A DNA stretch of 64,000 bases from Candidatus Kuenenia stuttgartensis. GTDB lineage: Bacteria; Planctomycetota; Planctomycetia; Planctomycetales; Planctomycetaceae. Positions 55,681 through 62,669 of this stretch are shown here, piece after piece; position 1 is the stretch's first letter; each line of letters starts with the position of its first letter. The stretch lies in contig CAMDRI010000001.1 in NCBI GenBank assembly GCA_945906725.1, positions 1-64,000 of the forward strand. Reading direction: 5' to 3'. Made by a program: the position numbers and the translations under genes. The notes below the pieces were generated by a model. The model was not told the origin of the DNA. It was given only the letters and a program-made list of their open reading frames with translations, and searched no databases.

Positions 55681-56637
55681 TCAGATTTCGATCTGCATCA
55701 CGGAACTCAATTGGCGATCCGGCTGGAGTTCGCGCGAGTGTCTCGGCTCAATGAAAACCAGCCCCCAAGCAATCAGCACTCCTGCCAACAGCACGAGCGA
55801 CAATTGCAAACGGTCGTGATGGTGAAATTGGATTTCCGGCAACAAGTCGCTGAGCGAGATGCAGAGAAAGACTCCTGCCGAAACAGCCAGCGCGGCTCCG
55901 AGGAAAGTGCCGTTCGCGGACAGCACGCTTTCCACCGCGAAAAACAAAATCACTCCGATGGGACACATCGCCGCGAACGCCATATTCGCCGCCATCCTGG
56001 AGCGGCGCGACCAACCCGACGAAGCCATCAACGTCGTAATCGACATCGCATCCAACGGCTTGTGCAGCGCGATTGCCATAAACGTCGCGACCCCCGCAAC
56101 CCAAGTCGTCCCGCCCAGCGACATCTCGCTCTGCACGCTCGCAGCCAACGCCATGCCGTCGATTAACGTGTGAACCGTCAACCCAAAGCCGATCCCCGCC
56201 CAGCTCAGATTGTGCGCTGCGGGGGGGTCAACTCCGTGGCTCACATGACTGTGAGTTCCATCGTGATCGTGGTGATGGCCGTGATCGTGGACCAGACAGC
56301 CGGAATGTTCGCTTTCGGCGTTGCTGCCGGGTGCTTGCGCATCGTCTGGTTCGAGGGATGCGTGCTGGTGGAAATGAAACGCACGGATCAGGAAGAACAT
56401 TCCCAGCAGGCCCGCCATCAGCCAGCTCGCGGCGGCGTGAACGTCATAGTTCAGCTTCTCGGTCGCGTGCGGCCACAAGTGAAAGACACCGACTCCCAAC
56501 ATCAATCCGGCCACAAAACTCATCAACAGATGCAACGCCCGATGAGTAAACCGCATCATCGCCGGAGCCAACCCGCCAGCCAGCGACGCCGCCATGATTA
56601 GCACGGAATAAAACGCCAAGTGAAATACCAGAGCCAT
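55681..56637 (-). CDS. ZIP family metal transporter
   Basis: Membrane transporter, 318 residues from the ATG at 56637; longer in-frame starts exist upstream. Eight predicted helices with the ZIP signature: TVHTLIDGMALAASV in helix IV and IALHKPLDAMSI in helix V (metal-binding His, Asp and Glu-type positions), and a His-rich loop between helices III and IV (CLVHDHGHHHDHDGTHSH) that is common in zinc importers. Probably zinc or iron uptake. Regulation not seen; no Fur/Zur box was identified with confidence. Confidence 0.88.
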   Translation of the reverse strand: MALVFHLAFYSVLIMAASLAGGLAPAMMRFTHRALHLLMSFVAGLMLGVGVFHLWPHATEKLNYDVHAAASWLMAGLLGMFFLIRAFHFHQHASLEPDDAQAPGSNAESEHSGCLVHDHGHHHDHDGTHSHVSHGVDPPAAHNLSWAGIGFGLTVHTLIDGMALAASVQSEMSLGGTTWVAGVATFMAIALHKPLDAMSITTLMASSGWSRRSRMAANMAFAAMCPIGVILFFAVESVLSANGTFLGAALAVSAGVFLCISLSDLLPEIQFHHHDRLQLSLVLLAGVLIAWGLVFIEPRHSRELQPDRQLSSVMQIEI

Positions 56638-56827
56638 CGTCGCCTCGCACGCCCTGCAAAAGCGACGCATCTTCCGGGGCAACACGCTCGATTTCCAGCG
56701 ACCTCACGAATTTACCGTAGGCAGCCTTTCCGGTTCATCGGGAACTTTGGGGGAATCGTTAATTAAGGCCTTTTTTAGGGTGGTGTCAAAACTCGTGAGG
56801 TGGATGTGTTGAGGCATGGCCCCGATG

Positions 56828-56994
56828 TCCAAATGGTTGATTTGCCGTCCGTTTTTCGGATCAAATGCGGTGCTGAGGGAAACGGAGGCAGGCTCTGCTG
56901 GGAAGCAACCTGCCATGGGATATCTTGGTCTCCGATTCGCCAATGGCGTGTCAGGCCCTTGCCGAGACGACTCGACAAGGGCCGTTTGCTTTCT
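56828..56994 (+). ncRNA. Candidate structured RNA with rho-independent terminator
   Basis: Four hairpins in series on the plus strand: 56840-56866 (ATTTG and GTCCG stems around a T5 loop), 56887-56914 (GGCAGG/CCTGCC closing an inner TGCT/AGCA stem with a GGGA tetraloop), 56938-56948 (CGCC/GGCG) and 56954-56983 (GGCCCTTG/CAAGGGCC plus CGAG/CTCG). The last is followed by GTTTGCTTTCT, a good terminator. No plus-strand protein gene precedes it, so the terminator needs some transcript: a small RNA is the simplest reading. SRP RNA was considered and does not fit. The 5' end is a guess; RNA class unknown. Confidence 0.45.
56954..56994 (+). terminator. Strong orphan terminator
   Basis: Stem of 12 pairs: GGCCCTTG (56954-56961) with CAAGGGCC (56976-56983), then a C-A mismatch, then CGAG with CTCG around an ACGA loop; followed by GTTTGCTTTCT. 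The T tract is only on the plus strand, although neither neighbouring protein gene ends here. Confidence 0.7.
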
Positions 56995-57200
56995 CGGCAC
57001 ATTGGACCTCGCAGCCATGCCTCACAAAATCCACGACCATTTCAGACAGAATCCACTTTCATAACACCAGCCCCAGAGGTTCCCGTTGAACCCTTTTTCG
57101 TCACGGTTTGATACGTTGTACGCAGTACGGCGCGTCGCACGGTTTGCAGGCGAGGGCCTGCGACGACCGGAATCTCGCACTGCACTTGAACCGGTACAGC

Positions 57201-57326
57201 TCAAGGACAGTGATCGACGTATGCGGAATCCTGAACGATGAAGCTGGGGAATCCGAACTCGTCTGAATAGGCAGTCGTGCCGAGGGCCAAAACGGGAATC
57301 AAGGCGAGTGCAAACAGGCGTTTCAT
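57201..57326 (-). CDS. Small secreted peptide
   Basis: 41-residue ORF: start ATG at 57326 preceded by AGGGGA at five to six bases on the minus strand, stop at 57201. It begins with a convincing signal peptide (MKRLFALALIPVLALGTTAY), leaving a short acidic mature peptide with one Cys near its end (DEFGFPSF ... DHCP). Support is the ribosome site, the signal peptide and the good fit of length. It diverges from the dehydrogenase gene. Function unknown; many planctomycetes have small secreted peptides of this kind without assigned roles. Confidence 0.6.
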   Translation of the reverse strand: MKRLFALALIPVLALGTTAYSDEFGFPSFIVQDSAYVDHCP

Positions 57327-57441
57327 GACAATCCCCTGCTTTTGAAGTCAATCAAGCTGAGGGCGGCGAATCAGGGGCGGCGGCTTCTAGACATCGACGC
57401 AGTCTTCCTATTTTCGCATCAACATCAGAGTGAACAAGGCG

Positions 57442-58497
57442 ATGGAAAAAGTCCAGTATTCTCCTGAAAAACTCACGACTCTGGTTCGCGAACTTTTTCA
57501 GGCCGCAGGTGTCGAGGGGGCTGAAGCCAACGAAATCGCGACGAGTTTGGTCGAGTCCAACCTTTGCGGGCACGAATCTCATGGCGTGCTCCGCGTGGCG
57601 GATTACCTCGAAGGATTGCGAACCGGCGAGCTGTGTGGCGGGGTCGAGTGGCAGGTGCTGACTGAAACTCCGGCCGTCCTGGTGGCTGATGGTCGACGCG
57701 GTTTCGGACAAGTATTGGCTCGCAGATTGGTCGTCTCCCTGGCGGAGAAGTGCCGACCGCTGGGGATCGCGTGTGGCACTTTGAAAAACTGTGGCCACGT
57801 CGGTCGGCTGGCGGAATGGGTGGAGCTGGCGGCTCGACTCGGCTTAGCGGCGATGATGTCAGTGAATGACAACGGGGTGCTGAAGTGTGTCGCTCCTCCG
57901 GGAGGACTCGAGGCGCGGATCAGCACGAACCCACTCGGACTCGCGGTGCCGACCAGTGGTGAACCACTGGTGCTCGACCTTTCGACCAGCGTTGTGGCGA
58001 ATGGCAAAGTCAAAGCCAAACTGCTGGCGGGTGAGCCGTGTCCCTCCGGATGGCTGCAAGACGCGAAGGGAAATCCAACGACCGACCCAGCCGACCGGTT
58101 CAGCGAGAATCCAGGCACGCTGCTGCCGTTGGGGGGTGTTGCTCACGGCTACAAAGGCTTCGGCTTGGGACTACTGTTGGATGTGCTGGTGGGCGGACTG
58201 TCGGGAGGTTGGTGCCCTCCGGCCGATCCTTCCGAGACGGGGACCAATAACGTGTTGATGATCCTGTGGGACTCCGCACGATTCGCGGGCACACCGCATT
58301 TCCTCGGCGAGGCGGACAAACTGATCGACTACGTTCGCTCGACGCCCCGCAAGCCGGGAGTCGATCAGATCACGTTGCCCGGTGATCGCAGCGCGGCGAT
58401 CCGTCGCGAACGACTTGCGAATGGGATTCCGCTCGACGCCGGAACCTGGAAGATATTGTGTAGCGCGGCGAAAAAACTGAGTGTCGCGCTGCCATGA
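57442..58497 (+). CDS. Malate/L-lactate/ureidoglycolate-type dehydrogenase
   Basis: NAD(P)-dependent 2-hydroxyacid dehydrogenase of the LDH2/MDH2 family (unlike the classic lactate/malate enzyme), 351 residues from the ATG at 57442; a GTG at 57430 is possible. Family marks: SNLCGHESHGVLRVADY near the start (catalytic His), CGHVGRLAEW, STNPLGLAVPT and LPLGGVAHGYKGFGLGLL. Members use malate, L-sulfolactate, ureidoglycolate or dehydro-gluconates; the substrate cannot be chosen. The EutB gene follows 19 bases downstream, so the two are probably one transcript. Confidence 0.9.
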   Translation: MEKVQYSPEKLTTLVRELFQAAGVEGAEANEIATSLVESNLCGHESHGVLRVADYLEGLRTGELCGGVEWQVLTETPAVLVADGRRGFGQVLARRLVVSLAEKCRPLGIACGTLKNCGHVGRLAEWVELAARLGLAAMMSVNDNGVLKCVAPPGGLEARISTNPLGLAVPTSGEPLVLDLSTSVVANGKVKAKLLAGEPCPSGWLQDAKGNPTTDPADRFSENPGTLLPLGGVAHGYKGFGLGLLLDVLVGGLSGGWCPPADPSETGTNNVLMILWDSARFAGTPHFLGEADKLIDYVRSTPRKPGVDQITLPGDRSAAIRRERLANGIPLDAGTWKILCSAAKKLSVALP

Positions 58498-58516
58498 CTT
58501 CGTGGGAGAATTTCCA

Positions 58517-60022
58517 ATGCCGTACCACGCGACGATTCGCAATGAGTCGTTCACCTTCGCCGACCTGCGCGAGTTGCTCGCGAAGGCGAACGAAGTGAAG
58601 TCGGGCGATCAACTCACCGGTTTGGCGGCTTCGAGCGCTCGGGAACGTGTCGCGGCGAAATGGGCGCTTGCCGACGTGACACTCGGCGAGATCGTCGCCA
58701 ATCCGCTGATTGATCCGGATCACGACGACGTCTCGCGGATGATCCTCGACACTCAGGATCGAACAGCGTTCGAGGAACTCCGCTCACTGACGGTCGGTGA
58801 GTTTCGTGAGTTGCTGCTGTCTGAGCGTGCCGACGAAGCGACGTTGCGGCAATTGCGTTGGGCAATCACTCCAGAAATTGCGGCCGCCGTCGCGAAGTTG
58901 ATGAGCAATCAAGACCTCGTGCTCGTGGCGGCGAAGTTTCGCAATGTGACGCGCTGCCGCAACACGCTGGGTGAACGTGGCGTGTTGGCGATTCGCGTGC
59001 AGCCGAATCATCCCAGCGACGACCTGCGCGGGATCGTGCTTTCCGCTTTAGATGGCCTGTTGTTCGGCTGCGGCGACGCGGTGATCGGCGTCAATCCGGC
59101 GGCCGAATCGGTCGAGAGTGTCGCCGCCATCGAACACACGTTGCAGCGGTTGATCGAAGTGCTGGGCGTGCCGACACAATCGTGTTGTCTCGCGCACATC
59201 AGCACTCAGTTGGCAGCGTTAGATTGTGGTGCTCCGATTGATTTGCTGTTTCAGTCAATCGCGGGCACGCAAGCGGCGAATGAATCTTTCGGTGTGACGC
59301 TGGCAATGCTGCGCGAGGGACGCGAGCGAGTAATCGAGCATCATGCGGTTCGCGGGCTAAACATCGCGAGCGAACGTCAAATGAATCGAGACTCGCACCC
59401 CGGCCCTCTCCCAAAGGGAGAGGGAGTAAGTCAGCCTCGCCCCTCGCTCCCCGTCACTCGCCCCTCGTCCCACAACGTCATGTATTTCGAGACGGGGCAG
59501 GGGAGCGCGCTCTCGGCGGAGGCTCATCACGGCGTCGATCAACTCACACTGGAGGCGCGGGCCTACGGAGTCGCTCGCGTGTTCGAGCCGTTCCTGGTCA
59601 ACAGCGTGGTCGGGTTCATCGGGCCGGAGTACCTCGCCAACGAGCGGCAGATCATTCGAGCAGGACTCGAAGATCACTTCATGGGCAAGCTGCTGGGACT
59701 GCCGATGGGCTGCGATGTCTGCTACACGAATCATGCGGACGCGGATCAGAATTCGGCGGACAACTTGCTGATGCTGCTGACAGCGGCGGGCTGCAACTAT
59801 TTCATGGGCGTCCCCTGCTCGGACGACGTGATGCTGAATTACCAATCGACCAGCTACCACGACGCGGCGGCGATGCGCGGACTGTTCGGCCTGCGACCAG
59901 CTCCGGAGTTTGAAGCCTGGCTGCAAGCGACCGGCGTGTTCGATGGTTCGCAGTTGGCAATCACCGGCGACGAGCCGCGACAACGATTGATTGCGCAGTT
60001 GGATCGCGTGCTGCACAGGTGA
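58517..60022 (+). CDS. eutB: Ethanolamine ammonia-lyase large subunit EutB with an in-frame repeat insert
   Basis: Large subunit of the B12-dependent enzyme that converts ethanolamine to acetaldehyde and ammonia, 501 residues; start ATG at 58517 after GGGAGAA. Conserved parts: MYFETGQGSALSAEAHHG, VVGFIGPEYL, IIRAGLEDHFMGKLLG, MGCDVCYTNHADADQN and DDVMLNYQSTSYHD. Residues about 293-319 (HPGPLPKGEG ... PVTRPSS), just before MYFETG, have no counterpart in the family; they are coded by a family C palindrome and a C-rich repeat and add about 25-30 residues to a frame that stays open. The small subunit eutC, reactivase and microcompartment genes are not next to it, so activity depends on a distant eutC. 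Confidence 0.93.
   Translation: MPYHATIRNESFTFADLRELLAKANEVKSGDQLTGLAASSARERVAAKWALADVTLGEIVANPLIDPDHDDVSRMILDTQDRTAFEELRSLTVGEFRELLLSERADEATLRQLRWAITPEIAAAVAKLMSNQDLVLVAAKFRNVTRCRNTLGERGVLAIRVQPNHPSDDLRGIVLSALDGLLFGCGDAVIGVNPAAESVESVAAIEHTLQRLIEVLGVPTQSCCLAHISTQLAALDCGAPIDLLFQSIAGTQAANESFGVTLAMLREGRERVIEHHAVRGLNIASERQMNRDSHPGPLPKGEGVSQPRPSLPVTRPSSHNVMYFETGQGSALSAEAHHGVDQLTLEARAYGVARVFEPFLVNSVVGFIGPEYLANERQIIRAGLEDHFMGKLLGLPMGCDVCYTNHADADQNSADNLLMLLTAAGCNYFMGVPCSDDVMLNYQSTSYHDAAAMRGLFGLRPAPEFEAWLQATGVFDGSQLAITGDEPRQRLIAQLDRVLHR
59386..59475 (+). repeat. Family C palindrome plus C-rich repeat inside eutB
   Basis: CCCTCTCCC (59404-59412) and GGGAGAGGG (59416-59424) form a 9-bp stem with an AAA loop, followed by a C-rich stretch (59434-59471) with CTCGCCCCTCG motifs. 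Length fits a whole number of codons, so the eutB frame continues. The hairpin matches the right tip of the intergenic element at 53492-53604, and the C-rich part resembles the inverse of 61764-61792. Confidence 0.85.
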
Positions 60023-60080
60023 CTCAACGATCCTCGTGACGCTCGCGAGCCAACTGCCGCGCGATGTACGAGCCGGCGTT

Positions 60081-60443
60081 TTAGTCGTCGCAGACGCAGG
60101 GGGTCAGTCCTTTTTCGAGCCGCTCCTGCCACGCGCTTGATTTGTACTTTCGCTTTGCGACTGCCCTGATGGCCGCCAAGATCTTGTCGAAGTCTTTGCC
60201 GTTCTTTTCGCCGAGTTCCTCGGCGATCGCTTTGCCGTAGTGGTTCAGGTGTTTCTTGTCGTCTCCGGGAGAATGACAGATCTCGCAACTGACTTTGTTG
60301 GTCTTCAACACGTCCTTGTACACGAAGTCAAACGCCTTCTTGTAAATTGGCCGTGCTTCGCTCGGACGTTCAGAGGCGAGAAGGAATGCGGTGGCCAGTG
60401 AACCGGCAAGACACAACGGTCGAAGCAGGAAATGAGTCACCAT
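60081..60443 (-). CDS. Small exported mono-heme protein
   Basis: Protein of 120 residues with a signal peptide (FLLRPLCLAGSLATAFLLAS) and one c-type heme motif, CEICHSPGDDKKHLNHYG. A later His or Met may be the second ligand; none is obvious apart from the HLNHY group. A C-terminal CVCDD adds two Cys. Very small mono-heme proteins of this type are frequent beside planctomycete secreted protein genes. It lies between eutB and deoA with no clear functional link. Confidence 0.8.
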   Translation of the reverse strand: MVTHFLLRPLCLAGSLATAFLLASERPSEARPIYKKAFDFVYKDVLKTNKVSCEICHSPGDDKKHLNHYGKAIAEELGEKNGKDFDKILAAIRAVAKRKYKSSAWQERLEKGLTPCVCDD

Positions 60444-60477
60444 GACTGGCTCCCCAACTGCGAGGCAAGGAGTCTGA

Positions 60478-61761
60478 TTACCCTAGACGTTCCGCGATCA
60501 ACAACGGCGCATCCGTAGAATCATCACCGATGGTGATAGCCGTTCGCAGTCGAAGGGCAACTTCGTCGAACTTGGCTGGCGGGGCGAAGACTCGGACAAG
60601 CGGTTGGCCGTACGCGACCTCGTCACCGATGCGAACGAGATTTTCGAGGCCGACGCTGTGGTCAATTGGGTCGGTGAGCTGACGGCGGCCTCCGCCGAGG
60701 TCGATGATGATCCAGCCAAACGTCTCCGTGTCGATGGATTCGACGATCCCGGAACGCTCGCCACACAGATCGTGAGCCGGCGCGATCGGGCGTGGTGAGT
60801 CGAGTCGCCCGCCTTGGGCCGCGACCATTCGCTCGAAGCGTTCCAGCGCGCGGCCTGAGTCGAGTTCACGAAGCAATCGTGCTCTTGCTGCGGTGCGCGT
60901 GTCGGCAATCTTCGCGCTGACCAGGACATCCTCGCCGAGTTCTAACACGAGTTCGCGCAGATCACTCGGTCCTCCGCCGCGCAGGCAGTCGAGAGATTCT
61001 GCGATCTCAACGGCGTTGCCGGCCATGCGGCCGAGCGGTTGATTCATGTCGGTCAGGAAGGCGGTCGTCGCGACGCCCATCCGTTTTCCGACAGCGACCA
61101 TGCCGACGGCCAGTTCGCGGGCGGTCGTTCGCGATTTCATGAACGCTCCGCGGCCGAACTTCACGTCGAGCACCAGTGCGTTCAAGCCCTCGGCCAACTT
61201 CTTGCTCATAATGCTGGCGGTGATCAGCGGCACGGACGGAACCGTCGCGGTCACATCGCGCAAAGCGTAAAGCTGCTGGTCGGCTGGGACTAACTCCGGC
61301 GTCGTGCCGGTGATGACGCAGCCGACCTGCTCGGTCAACCGTTGAATTTCTTCCAGCGACAAATTCGTGCGAAAGCCGGCAATGGATTCCAGCTTGTCGA
61401 GTGTGCCGCCGGTCGGGCCGAGTCCTCTGCCAGAGAGCATCGGCACGCAGACATCACAGCAGGCCAGCAGCGGCGCGAGCGGCAACGAGACTTTGTCGCC
61501 GATGCCGCCGGTCGAATGTTTGTCGACGCGCGGCAAACAGGTCGTTGGCCAGGTCAGCGTCACACCGGACCGCAACATGCTGTCGGTGAGCGCGGCGGTT
61601 TCGGCATCGGTCAATCCGCGCAGGAATATCGCGATCAGCAGCGCGGCCATTTGGTAGTCAGGGATGCGACCATGCACATGTCCGTCGATCAGAAACGCAA
61701 TCTCCTCGACGGTCAGTTCGCCGGCGTCTCGTTTCTTCGCGATGAGTTGCGTGGGATTCAT
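60478..61761 (-). CDS. deoA: Thymidine (pyrimidine-nucleoside) phosphorylase DeoA
   Basis: Breaks thymidine or uridine into base and (deoxy)ribose 1-phosphate, 427 residues from the ATG at 61761, whose ATGA overlaps the stop of the purine nucleoside phosphorylase gene. Family signature SGRGLGPTGGTLDKLESI is complete; other marks are VDKHSTGGIGDKVS and KFGRGAFMKS. An extended start upstream would only read through a C-rich repeat. With the next gene it forms a nucleoside salvage pair, translationally coupled. Confidence 0.95.
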   Translation of the reverse strand: MNPTQLIAKKRDAGELTVEEIAFLIDGHVHGRIPDYQMAALLIAIFLRGLTDAETAALTDSMLRSGVTLTWPTTCLPRVDKHSTGGIGDKVSLPLAPLLACCDVCVPMLSGRGLGPTGGTLDKLESIAGFRTNLSLEEIQRLTEQVGCVITGTTPELVPADQQLYALRDVTATVPSVPLITASIMSKKLAEGLNALVLDVKFGRGAFMKSRTTARELAVGMVAVGKRMGVATTAFLTDMNQPLGRMAGNAVEIAESLDCLRGGGPSDLRELVLELGEDVLVSAKIADTRTAARARLLRELDSGRALERFERMVAAQGGRLDSPRPIAPAHDLCGERSGIVESIDTETFGWIIIDLGGGRRQLTDPIDHSVGLENLVRIGDEVAYGQPLVRVFAPPAKFDEVALRLRTAITIGDDSTDAPLLIAERLG

Positions 61762-62657
61762 GAGTGGGGCGAGGGGCGAGGGACGAGGGGTGAGTTGGAA
61801 GTCCATTCCATCAGAAGGCGAGTGACCAGTTGGCGGAGATTCGGTTCGGCGTTCAAGGCGGCGTGGATGACTTCGCCGCTGGTGGTTTGTTGGACATCGT
61901 CGGAGCGGAAGACGTTGGTGACCATCGAGAACGCGATGACCGGCAAGCCGAGTTCTCCAGCAGCGAGCACTTCGGGGACGGTGGACATCCCCACGACGTC
62001 ACCAAGCGTGCGCAGCCAATGGTACTCGGCACGGGTTTCGTAGTTCGGGCCGAGCATCGCGATGTAGATGCCACGCCGCAACGGGATGTCTTGATCGGAC
62101 GCGATGCGTTCAGCAAGCGACATCAACCACGGATCGTAGAATGATCGGGATACCGTCGCTGTAGGATGGGCACTCTTGCCTGTCCCTTCCGGGCGGACGG
62201 GCAATCCGCCAATGGCGGACCATCCTCCGGCACCCATCAGGTTGATTTGGTCGTCGATCAGCAGCATGTCTCCGGAACGGAGCGACGGATTCAACCCACC
62301 GCTGGCGTTCGACAGAATCAAGAACGACACGCCAAGTTCGGCGAAGACTCGAATCGGAAACGTGATCTGCAAAAACGAGTACCCCTCGTAGGCGTGAAAG
62401 CGGCCGTCCATCGCGAGGATCGGGACGTCGGCCAATCGTCCGGCGAGCAGTCGGCCGCGATGTCCGTCGGCGGTTGAGCGAGCGAAATGTGGCAGGTCTC
62501 GGTAGTTCCATTCGGCTTCAATCGCGATGTGTTCGGCGAGCGATCCCAGTCCGGTGCCGAGGATAATCGCCGCTCGCGGACGCTCCGCCCAACCCGCACG
62601 GATAAGGGCAGCGGTTTCCGCAACGGCGGCAGCCAGTTGGTCGGCAGAGCGATTCAT
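61758..62657 (-). CDS. Purine nucleoside phosphorylase (PNP class II) with repeat insert
   Basis: Trimeric-type purine nucleoside phosphorylase, 299 residues. Conserved parts: IILGTGLGSLAEH (phosphate loop), MDGRFHAYEGY, LSNASGGLNPSL, DDQINLMG, AMLGPNYETRAEY and VIAFSMVTNVF. Right after DDQINLMG (where the family reads on to the FYDP segment), residues about 144-166 (WSAIGGLPVRPEGTGKS) come from a degenerate family A palindrome. The loop lies on the surface in known structures of the family, so the enzyme may still work. The C-terminal tail (PLVPRPSPHS) also comes from a C-rich repeat. It overlaps deoA by four bases. Confidence 0.93.
   Translation of the reverse strand: MNRSADQLAAAVAETAALIRAGWAERPRAAIILGTGLGSLAEHIAIEAEWNYRDLPHFARSTADGHRGRLLAGRLADVPILAMDGRFHAYEGYSFLQITFPIRVFAELGVSFLILSNASGGLNPSLRSGDMLLIDDQINLMGAGGWSAIGGLPVRPEGTGKSAHPTATVSRSFYDPWLMSLAERIASDQDIPLRRGIYIAMLGPNYETRAEYHWLRTLGDVVGMSTVPEVLAAGELGLPVIAFSMVTNVFRSDDVQQTTSGEVIHAALNAEPNLRQLVTRLLMEWTSNSPLVPRPSPHS
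62161..62228. repeat. Degenerate family A palindrome inside the PNP gene
   Basis: GTAGGATGGGCACTCTTGCC begins the left arm (62161-62185); the right arm is split (GGACGGGCA at 62195-62203 and CCATCCTCC at 62220-62228) by a small TCCGCC/GGCGGA hairpin. It matches the intergenic copies at 13262 and 16051 and is read through in frame by the minus-strand PNP gene. Confidence 0.85.
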
Positions 62658-62669
62658 CGCGAGGATTCC

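Larger units (their letters stand above)
56638..57200. other. Intergenic stretch of 560 bases around a candidate RNA
   Basis: No protein gene is supported here; several frames of 60-105 codons overlap one another on both strands and run through the terminator hairpin, which argues against them. The middle (56828-56994) holds a series of hairpins ending in a terminator, listed apart. The rest, 57000-57200, has short inverted repeats such as GTACGCAGTAC but nothing that can be named. Confidence 0.5.

Noticed and set aside
56880..56920. Hairpin considered as SRP (4.5S) RNA domain IV
   Set aside because: GGGA loop and AGCA strand look similar, but the symmetric AGG/AGCA internal loop of SRP RNA is not formed.
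58517..60022. Frameshift or pseudogene call for eutB because of the insert
   Set aside because: The frame is open throughout and all conserved blocks before and after the insert are intact.
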